This document shows positions 23,530 through 32,976 of a stretch of 64,000 nucleotides of DNA, piece by piece. This stretch comes from Epichloe hybrida (Eukaryota; Ascomycota; Sordariomycetes; Hypocreales; Clavicipitaceae), in NCBI GenBank assembly GCA_019022495.1, contig JAFEKR010000003.1, forward strand, positions 1,550,001-1,614,000, in the 5' to 3' direction. A program made the position numbers and the translations under genes. Below the pieces are notes generated by a model. It was not told the DNA's origin, did no database searches, and saw nothing but the letters and a program-made list of their open reading frames with translations. The first letter of the stretch is position 1. Each line of letters opens with the position of its first letter.

Positions 23530-23582
23530 CATAAATCAGATGCATGAGTCACAGCCAATGACCCCACAAATATTGTAAAATC
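23530..23582 (+). mobile_element. A-tailed element, old 3' fragment
   Basis: The core atgcatgagtcacagccaat followed by gaccccacaaa and an A-rich end matches the 3' terminus of the 59246-60027 family, with several changes. It is the most diverged and least A+T-drifted copy in the window. Confidence 0.65.
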
Positions 23583-24490
23583 AATATCAAGCATATTGAA
23601 AACACATACTGTTTTTTACCTTGAACTAACATTATATTCCTTTTTGAATCCAATTCAGAAGCTAGCACGCGAAGTAGCACCCTAGCATCGTAATTGACAT
23701 GACATCAGTACCTTAAGCGAGCACCAGAACCTCAAGGCTAAACTTTTGCCGAACTTTGCCAAGCCGCTAGCTCCCTAGTCACATAGTTCGTGCGAAACGT
23801 TTACGTACTCACTACCACCTAGCTACCAAGTCAAACCAACGCTCCCTATTTTCACTAGGATGTCGAGACTACATCTGAACTTTGTAGGGTCTTCGCATAG
23901 GCGGACCTGATCTGTTCTGGAAACAGTGTGGGTCTCGGTAATCCTAGATGATGCGCGGTTTTCAATTATTCGCTTAGGCATGCCTGAACTCGACTGTGGA
24001 GTCCACAGTGGATGATGTGAAATGACAGGAGAGAATTTCCAAGCCAAACAAAATGCACCACTAAGACCCGGACAGATTCCTTTGAAAGATATTCGGCCTG
24101 TTTCCGTCCTCGTGGGATTTTCAACAAGATGCTAAAACGGAGGGGTAGCAGGGCCTGCATACTAGCGTGTTTTGCCATGTTTCCAATGACGGCCCATTGG
24201 CGTATAATCAACCGAGGTAGGGGATACCTTCCAGAGGCTATTCTCCCTTCCTCTCGCTAGGGACGCGGATCGCCAAACACAGCAAAGTCTTATTATGCAC
24301 AAAGTGCAAAGTCATTACTCAAAGTAGCTAGACAGTAGCAGGGATCTCAGTGCCGTCAACCCTGAGTGCCGTTTTAAACTTGGTTGTTTTTGAAATGCGC
24401 CCGAAACTCAATTGCTACATCACACGGACAACGGTTTCAGTTCCACAATCACGACAAAGTTCTCTACGTAGCTTGATGAATCAGTACGGT
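23583..24490. other. Upstream region of the cytokinin gene, no gene seen
   Basis: About 0.9 kb of ordinary composition precedes the IPT-LOG gene. Minus-strand frames at 23823-24211 overlap one another, lack a recognisable domain and look like chance. This stretch should hold the upstream control region. I cannot identify specific factor sites by eye. Confidence 0.4.
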
Positions 24491-24498
24491 TATAAAAA
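24491..24498 (+). promoter_or_regulatory. TATA-box candidate of the IPT-LOG gene
   Basis: TATAAAAA stands 33 bases before the first ATG (24531) and 105 bases before the ATG pair at 24603-24608. If transcription starts 30 or more bases downstream of it, the 24531 ATG would lie at or near the transcript end, which slightly favours 24603. This is inference from position alone. Confidence 0.45.
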
Positions 24499-24530
24499 TT
24501 CTATCTGGTTATTTAAAAGGTAAGGCCGAG

Positions 24531-26146
24531 ATGCCAAGCCAAGCCAAGCCACTTGCCCACTTGGTTGCCAGTCTTTGGGGCTATGTTTTACATGCTGAAA
24601 CGATGATGCCAACACGAAAGCTCTCCATTGCCATTTTTGGCCCTACCGCTTCTGGAAAGACCAAGCTAGGTGTGACCATTGCCAAGGCGTATCTGGGCGA
24701 GGTCATTTCTATAGACAGCCTGCAGTGCTATAAGCCGGGAGGCATTGCCACGGCGAAACCTTGTCCGGAGGAGACTCAGGGAGTTCCCCATCATTTGATA
24801 GACTACTTGGACGCCGAAGAGGAGCCACAAGACTTCGTCTCGAGAGCCATCGCCACAGTAGACGACATCACCACTCGTAACGGACTACCAGTTCTCGTCG
24901 GTGGGTCAACATCCCTCATCATTCCTCTACTGCAGCAAGTCTTCAGCAGAGAATACGAGGTTCTCATCATTACCCTGGTGCCCCATCAATCAGGCTATGG
25001 ACGACTCATCGAATCCAGGGGTGAGGAGATGTTGAAGAGGGGCCTGCTGGACGAGCTCGCCGAGCTGAAGCGCCTCGAGAAACTACTGCTCCACGGCAAA
25101 ACCGATTTCAATAAAGGTGTCTGGAAGACCATAGGCTACCGGGAGTTCCTCCCTTATCTTCGAGCCGTCGGCAAGGTCAATGGCGTGTCCAATACCTACG
25201 AGGATTTATACGAGGAGGGACGAGTGTCAATGAACGCCAGCACTCTGCGTTACGGCCAGTACCAGCTCGAATGGATACGACACACCCTGACCCCCTTCAT
25301 AGACCGGCACAAGGCGGCCACCATCAGCCTCTGTGTCACCGACCAGGCTTCTTGGGCATCTGACATAGAGAGACCTGCGATGACAATGGCTGGCGAGTTC
25401 TACCATGGCTCTCAGGTGAGGAGACTTCCGTCAAGGAATTCTTCGAATAAACGCGTTGTTTGCCTCTTGTCCGAACCCCTCTTTTGCCTAGCCCCTTCCC
25501 CTTGTTGCCCTGGAGCTTAGCTGACATTGATACTAGTGGTGGATCGTCTCCTGGCCGCGACGAAAGTCACATCGAGGCAGCCAAATCTCTCGCCATCGCC
25601 CTGCACCGCCACGGAATCGCACTCGTGTACGGTGGAGGAACTACTGGGATCATGGGAGCAGTCGCGAGCACCCTCGTCGCGCTTTCAGGGCCAGGGGCTG
25701 TCCACGGAATCGTTCCTGCCGCTCTTGCTAGATATGAAGACGAGCTCGGCGACGGTCGCATCAACGCAGAGTACTCGTCACAGTTCGGAAGGAGGACGAT
25801 TGTCAGAGACATGCACACACGAAAGCGCCTCATGACACAAGCCGTCCTCGAAGGAGCTCCGGGAAGTGGATTCGTTGCCATGAGTGGTGGATACGGCACC
25901 ATGGAGGAACTGCTCGAGGTTACGACATGGTACCAGCTGGGAATTCATGATCGCCGCGTGAGCGTCTTCAATGTGAATGGATTTTATGACGGACTGCTCA
26001 GCTGGATTGGCCAAGTCGCACGAGACGGGTTTATTAGGCCAAGAGACGCCAACATACTTGGTGTCGCCAACACAGCCGACCAAGTCATTACTTGTCTTGC
26101 GAGCCAGCGGCTGGATGTGGAGAAGCCTAGTTTGGAGTGGCTCTGA
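24531..26146 (+). CDS. IPT-LOG fusion, predicted cytokinin synthase (exons 24531-25468, 25537-26146)
   Basis: Splicing a 68-bp intron gives 1548 nt, 515 residues. Residues about 25-290 are an isopentenyl transferase: P-loop GPTASGKT (37-44), the SIDSLQCY block with D62, then GIATAKP, HHLIDYLD and LVGGSTSLI. Such enzymes transfer dimethylallyl groups to adenine nucleotides (AMP or tRNA; the fungal fusions act in cytokinin synthesis). Residues about 308-515 are a LOG phosphoribohydrolase: FGGSSPG (313-319), YGGGTTGIMG, MHTRK (405-409) and GGYGTMEE (430-437), which releases free cytokinin base from the nucleotide. The residue before that last block is Ser where LOGs usually have Pro. There are no membrane segments or signal peptide, so it is probably cytosolic. 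The start could instead be 24603 (491 residues). Similar fusions are known in Claviceps purpurea and Fusarium. Both domains look intact and free of RIP. Confidence 0.9.
25469..25536 (+). other. Predicted 68-bp intron joining IPT and LOG
   Basis: The donor is GTCCGA, weak against the fungal GTAAGT-type consensus. A branch-like CTGAC lies at 25521-25525 and the acceptor TACTAG ends at 25536. Removing it joins phase 2 to phase 2 and creates a Phe codon, giving VVCLFGGSSPG, a normal LOG start. The better-looking GTGAGG donor at 25416 does not give an open frame with any nearby acceptor I tried. Confidence 0.75.
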
Positions 26147-26602
26147 GTACCTGTCCCACTTCCCGCGCTAGAGAATAGAGAAAATAGAAATGAAGTTGAA
26201 ACTGTTAATATAAATTTTCAAGGTGTTCTTCTTTTCAGCGCAAGAAATGCTGGTTCACTAAGCTGGTCAGCGATATCACCAGTTCAGCAAAACACACACA
26301 CATACACACACACATACACACACACAAAATGCTAGTTACAAAGCACGTGCGGAGCAACAACCAGCGTTTCCCTTCGCTCGAATCGGCGACTTCGGCTCTC
26401 TGGTACCATTCTTTGAACCTCTATTCGCGTGTTGTACTTGCTACAAGTCTCGAACCGTCTCCTACGAGCGGTACGCTCTTCTAACTAGGGCACGAAGACG
26501 AGCCCTGACTTGAAGGAGGTTTCGGCGTTCGAGCCTGCTGCCTCTCCTCTAAGATCTGAAGGACTGGAAGAGGGTCAACCAGAGACGTGCTATTCTTCTT
26601 GA
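26147..26602. other. Intergenic after IPT-LOG, with CA repeat
   Basis: This contains the 3' flank of the fusion gene and a short (CA)n/(ACAT) microsatellite at about 26290-26326. A patch at 26447-26487 vaguely resembles tRNA control boxes in reverse. No gene is seen. Confidence 0.4.
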
Positions 26603-26629
26603 AAGCAGAGAGGGTTGTTCGTTTCTCAG

Positions 26630-26663
26630 AGGCCTGTCTCTAGAGGCCTGTCTCTAGAGGCCT
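26630..26663 (+). repeat. 14-bp tandem duplication
   Basis: aggcctgtctctag occurs twice in direct succession, followed by aggcct. Since 14 is not a multiple of three, a recent duplication inside coding sequence would shift the frame. It may mark where the downstream gene was broken, or it may lie in an intron. Confidence 0.7.
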
Positions 26664-26788
26664 TGAATGCAGTGGAGGAACTCGACCGTACTGATGCTTG
26701 TGAGCCCATCTCTGGACATAATGTCGATGGCCTTCCTGTGATAGTGTTTGAGCGGCCGGAATATCACTGCATCAAGTGGTTGCAAGAG

Positions 26789-26910
26789 GTATGTTCGATG
26801 GGGAGAGGCAGCCCGAGATAATGATCGTCGCAGTACTGGATAAAGTCCTTAGTACGACTCCATGCGAAAAACGGTCATCTCGGATTACTAACCTGTTTGC
26901 GCTAATACAG
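26789..26910 (+). other. Intron with canonical fungal splice signals
   Basis: GTATGT donor, TACTAAC branch site 18 bases before the acceptor, and an ACAG acceptor. Phases match (0/0). This is the best evidence that a real gene once lay here. Confidence 0.7.
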
Positions 26911-26940
26911 TTCTTTGCCGAATGCCGCTCAAAGTTCTGA

Positions 26941-27198
26941 AGCCATTCCAAGCTGATGGACTCGATCGAATGCCAGATGAAGAGACGGAGATAGCCGTTT
27001 GTTCGGGTGGAAAATGGATTAGGTAGTTAAGAGCAGTAATACAGAGGCACGGTAGCTGGATGTGAGACATTGTGGAAAGTGATGATGATGATGAGTTTAG
27101 CCATCTAGCCTTATTTTTGCATGGCATAACGAGGCTATACCATCCAATCCCTGTTTGTTTCTACATCATGTACAGAGCTAGGGGCATTATTAGGCCAA
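26941..27198. other. Right edge of gene island, no gene seen
   Basis: Ordinary composition. The minus-strand frame 26888-27127 runs antisense to the second exon above, has a Ser run from a gatgat repeat and no domain, and looks like chance. Confidence 0.4.
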
Positions 27199-27350
27199 TG
27201 TCACGACTTCGGTTAGGAATGATAGTAAATAGGGGGGGACTAGATTCTTAGACGCGGCTAGAATAGTGCTAACTGTACGGGGGTATATAGATATTTGAAA
27301 CTCTAACCTTTTCCCTTAATATAGGTAGTCTTTGCTCTATATCTTTCTAC
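27199..27350 (+). mobile_element. Family E LTR fragment, old and little mutated
   Basis: It starts TGTCACGAC and follows the family E LTR (TGTTATGAC) through aaactctaacc and ataggtagtc. The copy is less A+T-shifted than the others, so it may show a nearer-to-original LTR start. It ends where a Copia-A-like scrap begins. Confidence 0.6.
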
Positions 27351-27508
27351 ATATAAGACTTATTTTTAGCCCTGGTAGTTAAAGAACTCCCTAATAGTAT
27401 TATAGGCCTTTTGCTTATTCGAATTAAGAAATTAATATTATGGACTAGGCAACTATAATAGGGCTTTAATATAGTGTTAAGAAGATTTAGGAGAATGGTA
27501 TAGACTAG
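27351..27508. other. LTR scrap and repeat DNA before hAT-like element 3
   Basis: 27354-27395 resembles the Copia-A LTR start read on its coding strand (aagacttatttttagccct, then agttaaagaact). A following ~45-bp segment (about 27447-27490) is repeated with changes at 29393-29428 on the other side of the hAT-like element. No gene is present. Confidence 0.45.
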
Positions 27509-27971
27509 CCCTTAGGCAGAGCATGTAATGTAATGTAATGTTATGGGAAAATAAAAGTGGGGTATATGAAGATCTTATAATATTATATGGATTTTTCTTT
27601 ATTAAGTTAATATTAGTGTTAATTTAATTACTATTTTAGTTTATTTACTATAAATTATTTAAGTTTCCTTAGTTTTAGATTATTAGTTATATATTAGGGT
27701 GTAGGGTATACTATATAGGTTTAAGAGTATAATAGAAATCCTTGAATTTTGTTTTATATTATACGATTTTAAAATACTAATAAATCTAATTTCTAAGATT
27801 TAATATTATATTATTTAACCTAAGTATTCATTTTACTAAATAATACCCTATATACACTTTAAAATTTAATATAAAATAATATATTATAAGTCTAAATAAT
27901 TATATTAAGGACTAATAAAGAAATCTTTAAAAAGCCTATATTATTAAAAGTAAATTAATCTAAGATAGAAT

Positions 27972-28260
27972 TGTTAGAACAAAGGTAATATCAATCGCGC
28001 GTCGCAGCCGCAATTACCTAGCAAAAGCTTAGGCCGCGCGCAGGCCTTACACGTAACTCGTAACCTAGCCCGTTAATTAGCTAGGAAATATAAGGCTATA
28101 AACACGCGGCCCCCTTTCCCTTCTATTATCGCGAATTCTAGCTTTTGACTTCTCTTTTTCTACACATAAAAACATAGCCTAGAATAGATAATTAATGATA
28201 ATACTATTCTTTAGGCTTACAACCTTATTATATTGAATTCAATACCCTGTGAAACCAACA
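27972..28260 (+). repeat. Copia-B solo LTR
   Basis: 289 bp, starting TGTTAGAAC and ending AACCAACA, flanked by AGAAT on both sides (27967-27971, 28261-28265). There is no internal region, so it is what remains after LTR-LTR recombination. Confidence 0.92.
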
Positions 28261-28538
28261 AGAATATAAAATCTAATTTTATAAAGTTAATAAATAAATA
28301 TTATACTTTTTAAAATAAAAGTTTATTTCTTTTTAGTAAAGGAAATTAAAAAGCTTATAAGTTATATAGGTTTATAAGAATTTAAAGCTATAAAATAATA
28401 ATATAGTTTATTTAAGGTATAAATAAAAATTAAGTATAGAATAGGGTTTATTTATAATATAATTAACTTTTTTATAGCTTATTTACCTAGTTATATATAA
28501 TTTTATTTTAAATAAAAGGTATTTTCTAGAGTAAGTTT

Positions 28539-29060
28539 AAAAGTAAGTCTAAAGTAAGTCTTACTAATTATAGTACTAACTTCTTAATAGCTTATTTACT
28601 TAGATATATATAATTTTTTTATTAAAAAGAAAGTATATATAAAAGTGGGTCTAAAGTGGGCCTTACTAATAATAGTATTAACTTCTTTATAGCTTATTTA
28701 CTTAGATATATATGATTTTTTATTAAAAAGAAAGTATATATAAAAGTGGATCTAAAGTGGGTCTTACTAATTATAGTATTAACTTCTTAATAGCTTATTT
28801 GCTAAGATATTTATGATTTTCTCTTAGAAAGATAGTATACTTAAAAGTGGGTCTAAAGTGGGTCTTACTAATTATAGTATTAACTTCTTAATAGCTTATT
28901 TGCTTAGATGTATATGATTTTTTATTAAAAAGAAAGTATACTTAAAAGTAAGTTTAAAGTAAGCCTTATAAATTATAGTACTTCTTTATAGCTTATTTAC
29001 TTAAATATATATGATTTTCTATTAAAATAAGTATACTTAAAAGTAAGTTTTTAATATTTT
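28539..29060 (+). repeat. ~101-bp tandem array with GTGGGTC doublets
   Basis: AAAAGT(G/A)(G/A)GT starts recur at 28539, 28641, 28742, 28843, 28944 and 29039. Each unit holds two copies of an AAAGTGGGTC-type motif followed by a conserved A+T-rich spacer. The outer units read GTAAGTC, as expected from G-to-A mutation of GTGGGTC. Confidence 0.88.
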
Positions 29061-29428
29061 TCTAAGAAATAAGCTTAAAAAGTAAGTTTTATTAGTTTTA
29101 TAAGTTATAATTAAGATTAGTATAGTAATTTAACCTTAATCTATATTTTTAGAAACCTAATATATACTTTTCTAATCATTTAAGTTATTTCTTACTATTA
29201 ATTTCTAATTACTTAACCTAAATATTAAAAAATAAAAAATAATTACATTTAATTACAAATAATTACATGTAATGTAATGTAATGTGTGAAAGGGGGGTGT
29301 AATGTAATGTAATGTGTAATAATTACATTACATTACAAACATTACAAACATTACACAATGTAATGTAATGTAATGTAATGCTCTGCCCTTAGGCAACTGT
29401 AAAAAGGGCATTAATATAGTATTAAGAA

Positions 29429-29685
29429 TGTTAGTTGCACTAAGGTCCTGCGCAGGTAATAAATCCCGTATAAATTAAAGTCAATAATAGTTTGTTAGCT
29501 AGCTAGGAAAGAGAGAGAAAAGAAGGAAAGTGTAAATGCTAGGAAAGTAAGCAAAATCCGTATGTAAGGCATAAAAGGGGGTGGTAAATTAATGCAACTA
29601 ATTATATCGCGTGTATTACGCCAGACCCATAATTAGTCTAGTCTTTAGCCACGATTGAACTAATGAAAATCCAAAGGAATTAACA
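29429..29685 (-). repeat. Copia-C 3' LTR (257 bp)
   Basis: Same length and near-identical sequence to 43061-43317, with more T/A at C/G positions. Preceded by AAGAA. Confidence 0.9.
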
Positions 29686-32600
29686 CTAGTAGTCTCTCTT
29701 TTTCCTTTGTAGCTAAAGAGCTTAAAAACGTAATAAAAATTAGATTAAAGGAAAGTGTATACTAGTGAATTCCTTAATAGGAATTCGCTACTTTAATTAG
29801 TTATTATGGCATTGGTTAATTAAATTAATCCGTTAGTCCTTGCCTAAGCTCCTATCCCTTAATATTATAAGTCTCTTTACCTATCCTTTAATATAAATCA
29901 TTAATTTATTTAAATTAATCAAAGAGGAAAGTAATGAATTTAGCGATGCTTTTGTTATCGTATTCGCCAGATTATTATTGCTATTAATCCATCTAACTTC
30001 GTAAATCTTCTGCCTTTTATATGATTAATGAAGAGCTATGATATTAATTATTAGTCTCTTCTCCTTTATGGTTCCTAGCTTTATAAGATATTTATATAAT
30101 AAAAAAGAATTAGTATAGAGAATCGTAGGAATTCAAGGCATCTTTAATTAATCCGTGATCTAATGTAGAGTTGTGGAAATTACGTAGGTGATATCTGTGC
30201 CTTAAACTATACTATATAACTAAGAGGTAAGCGCGCTATAAGTAACTCTCTTACTCTTTATTAAGCTATATGTAATAATGTTGCCTTTTACAATAAAGGT
30301 ATTATTATCTTGCATTATCTCGTTGCTAATCATAATTACGTATCCAATCTGTAAGCTTAAATCCTTGTTATTAGTAAGTAATCTATTTACAAATATAAAG
30401 AGCTTTGCCTCTTTAAGAACTAAAGGGATGTATTATAGTCTATGTTATTAATTATTAATCTACTACTTAAGGCGTTTATTAAGGCATATAATATCTTTAG
30501 TAAAGGGTTCTTAGTGTTAAGCTGCGATTAATAGGTTGTAAGAAGCTTCTGGTTGATATATAGTTATAATATAACTTTCTTAGGCTTATTATTCTATGTA
30601 GTCTTACTTTACTATTAGGGATTAAGAATTAACTTCCTTAATCTTCTAACTTTAGCCTTTCTAGGCTAATATTAGTAAGTTATTAGTGTTCTAGGTTAAT
30701 ATGTAACTATTAAAGATAAGGGGATTCTTGGCGGTTAATTATTGCTTTTCTTTAGCTATGAAATTAGCCTTCTAGAGCTCTTTCTCTTCTTTTTAGAAGA
30801 AGTTATTATCACTTAGGCCTAATGTATTATTAGTTTGTATTCTAATAATACTAAAGAGATTCTTATTATTTAGAGCTATGATTAATAAGCAGGGATTATA
30901 GGTTAAGGTTGTTATATTGAGGTTATCCCTGTGGTAATAGAAGTATATTACTTACTAGTAGGTTCTAGCCTCTGCGATCCCGTAAAGAGGTTTAATTAAT
31001 TTAATTACAGTCCCTTCTAGGAAGAGGTGTGCAATCTGCTTTAGGATCCTTATAATAATTAGCCTTGTTAGTATTGTGTGTGATTAAGTGTAGGCTTGCG
31101 TGATATCACAGATCCAAAGGTAAATGCCTCTTCTTCTTAATAACAAAGCAATAGCTACGATTAGTTATTAGCTCGCATGTTATATTATTAGCGATTGCGT
31201 TAGGATAAATTCCTTTCCTTTATTATTATAGCCTTATATAATAAGGCGGGATTTCTTATATAGCAAGTCCGTCCCTTTACCTTTAATCTCTCTAACTATA
31301 CAAGAATCAAAGATTCTATAACCTCTATGCTTCGCTAGGTTAAACTTAATAAATTTAAATATATTATAAGCTTATAAAGCGTTAATCTTAGCTTAATTAG
31401 ACTGCTTAAAGGGTTTTCCTAGGGTTATAATCCTTTTTTCTTAGCGGAGCTAAAGGGCAAGGTTCTAATTAGCCTCTTCCTTTACTATAAGAAATACTAT
31501 ACTTAGTATCCCTCTAGTTATAATCTCTTAAATAAAGGCCTTCTCTTAATCTTTATTTACAAGTATATAAAGCTAAACTAGGCTAATGTCCTTCTTAGGG
31601 CTATAAGGTTTTCTTTTCCTTACTTTTATTCCTTTAGGGTATAGTAATAAGTCTTTAACTTAATAGCTTCCCCTTAGGGCCTTTTAGGCTTTATAAGCCT
31701 CTTTATTAGACTTTTCTATACTTATAAATTACACTATAAGGGCCTTTCTTAGTCTCCCTTGCTTTCTCTTAGCTAGTATCTATAGCTCTTTACTATCTTC
31801 TATTAGAGAATCTCTTTTATTAGCACTAGTTAGTTATATAGCTCCTTCTTTCTCTATATTACTTAGCTATTACTCTAGTGGATTATAAGGCTTTATCTCC
31901 TACTACTCTAGCCCCTTTATAGTACATAGGTCTTTATAATAGGGCTTTACTACTATAGAGCGAAACTTTACTAGGCTATGGGGTATGTTAATAGTATAGG
32001 TCTCTCTATTAGTAGTAAGTAGCTTATATAAGCTATGCTAGCTACCTTTCTCTCTCTCTATATATATATTAGCCTATAGAGGTAACTAATATATAAGTGC
32101 TATATTAGGACTATTCTAGGCTCTAAGGGCGTTATAGACCTGCTATGAAGCTAGATAGTAGCAGACTTTATTAGTAGCTTTATAAATTACTTTAGTATAT
32201 TAAATAATAGAGATGCTTAGCGGTAACTTATCTATTATCTATGGGTAGCCTCTGAAGACTAGCACGGTTAGGATAATACTATTTAGGCTTACAGAGTTAT
32301 TAATTACCTTAACAGCTATTTAGAGATATTACTCTAGCGTAAGCTTTATTCTAATTAAGTCTATAATAATATTATAAGCTTAGCGTAAAGGTCCGTAGTA
32401 TCTCTTAACCTTTCTAATACTATTATAGGCTTTAATTAGCATCTTACTAGTTTTAATTAACATTAATTAAGTATAATACCTAAATTTAGCGGAAGCAAAG
32501 TTATTACTAGCATTATAGATAATCTAATCTAGAGGTCTGAGATAAGTATTAATCCAACATTCGCGGATTACATCCTAGATATCTTAAGCCTTCTGCTTCT

Positions 32601-32971
32601 TTAAATTAAGGAATTAGGCTGCTTAGAACAAGGTTACTAAATTAATAATATAAAGCACTAGTTAGCTATCGATTTACATAATATTAACGATGATCTTGTA
32701 GTTAAATTCGTGGTTATCTTTAATTATAAACTTAAATTAACTAGGGGCCTTTCTATGTATTTAGTAATAGTAGTAAACTTTAGTTAATTCCTTAATTACC
32801 TAGCGTTTAACTTTATAACTAGCTTAGTAAAGGATCTTTGTAAGTCATTAAACAGAAGGGTAACTAAGTTAACAATGTAATTAACGGATATCTCCTTCTA
32901 AAAGGTAGAAGGTAACTATTTCTCTCGCTTCTAGTAACTACTAAGGGTATCCCTATTATCGCATAATAGGT
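29686..32971 (-). pseudogene. Copia-C pol relic, 3' half
   Basis: A+T-rich, stop-filled sequence without usable frames. Around 29960-30110 it parallels the RNase H end of Copia-B (for example attaattattagtctcttctcc against attaattattaagcgtttctc at 19084). The copy is inactive. Confidence 0.65.
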
Positions 32972-32976
32972 ATAGT

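Larger units (their letters stand above)
26603..26940 (+). pseudogene. 3' end of an unrecognised spliced gene (exons to 26788 and 26911-26940)
   Basis: A frame open from 26603 runs to a perfect donor GTATGT at 26789. The intron (26789-26910, 122 bp) has an ideal branch site TACTAAC (26886-26892) and acceptor ACAG. The second exon adds nine residues (FFAECRSKF) and a TGA. The deduced end has ...GLPVIVFERPEYHCIKWLQE before the junction. I do not recognise the family. No ATG lies in frame upstream, and a 14-bp direct duplication (26630-26657) sits at the head of the exon. It may be the last piece of a gene with further upstream exons or a truncated relic. Its position downstream on the same strand makes a cluster role possible but unproven. 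Confidence 0.5.
27517..29385. mobile_element. hAT-like element 3 (1.87 kb, non-coding)
   Basis: The ends CAGAGCATGTAATG and CATTACAATGCTCTG-type are flanked by the exact 8-bp duplication CCCTTAGG (27509-27516, 29386-29393). The termini carry runs of the pentamer GTAAT/ATTAC. A solo Copia-B LTR is inserted at 27972-28260, and a ~101-bp tandem array fills 28539-29060. No frame exists. At about 1.57 kb without the LTR it is larger than MITEs 1 and 2 but follows the same plan. Confidence 0.85.

Noticed and set aside
23823..24211. Minus-strand frames upstream of the IPT-LOG gene
   Set aside because: Two overlapping frames in different phases with no recognisable motif; more likely control-region DNA.
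25416..25491. Intron using the better-looking GTGAGG donor in the IPT-LOG gene
   Set aside because: With the acceptor at 25491 the frame hits a stop, and other nearby acceptors give the wrong phase for the LOG domain.
24531..26146. Two separate genes, a stand-alone IPT and a stand-alone LOG
   Set aside because: The LOG frame read alone has a Pro-rich unrelated start and lacks the normal hydrophobic strand before GGSSPG. That strand is supplied by the end of the IPT frame through the 68-bp intron.
25527..26171. Frames overlapping the LOG exon on either strand (25527-25835, 25567-25902, 25778-26083, 25977-26171)
   Set aside because: They are shadows of the LOG coding exon with no domain of their own.
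26447..26505. tRNA gene or SINE head on the minus strand (GGTTCGAGAC and an A-box-like block)
   Set aside because: The gap between the two boxes is only about 17 bases, no acceptor or anticodon stem pairs convincingly, and the nearby CA repeat alone does not make a SINE tail. Left as an unassigned patch.
26888..27127. 79-codon minus-strand frame
   Set aside because: Antisense to the spliced last exon of the unknown gene; its Ser run comes from a simple repeat.
28539..29060. CRISPR-like array
   Set aside because: Units are ~101 bp with no unique spacers, inside a hAT-like element of a eukaryote. It is a satellite.
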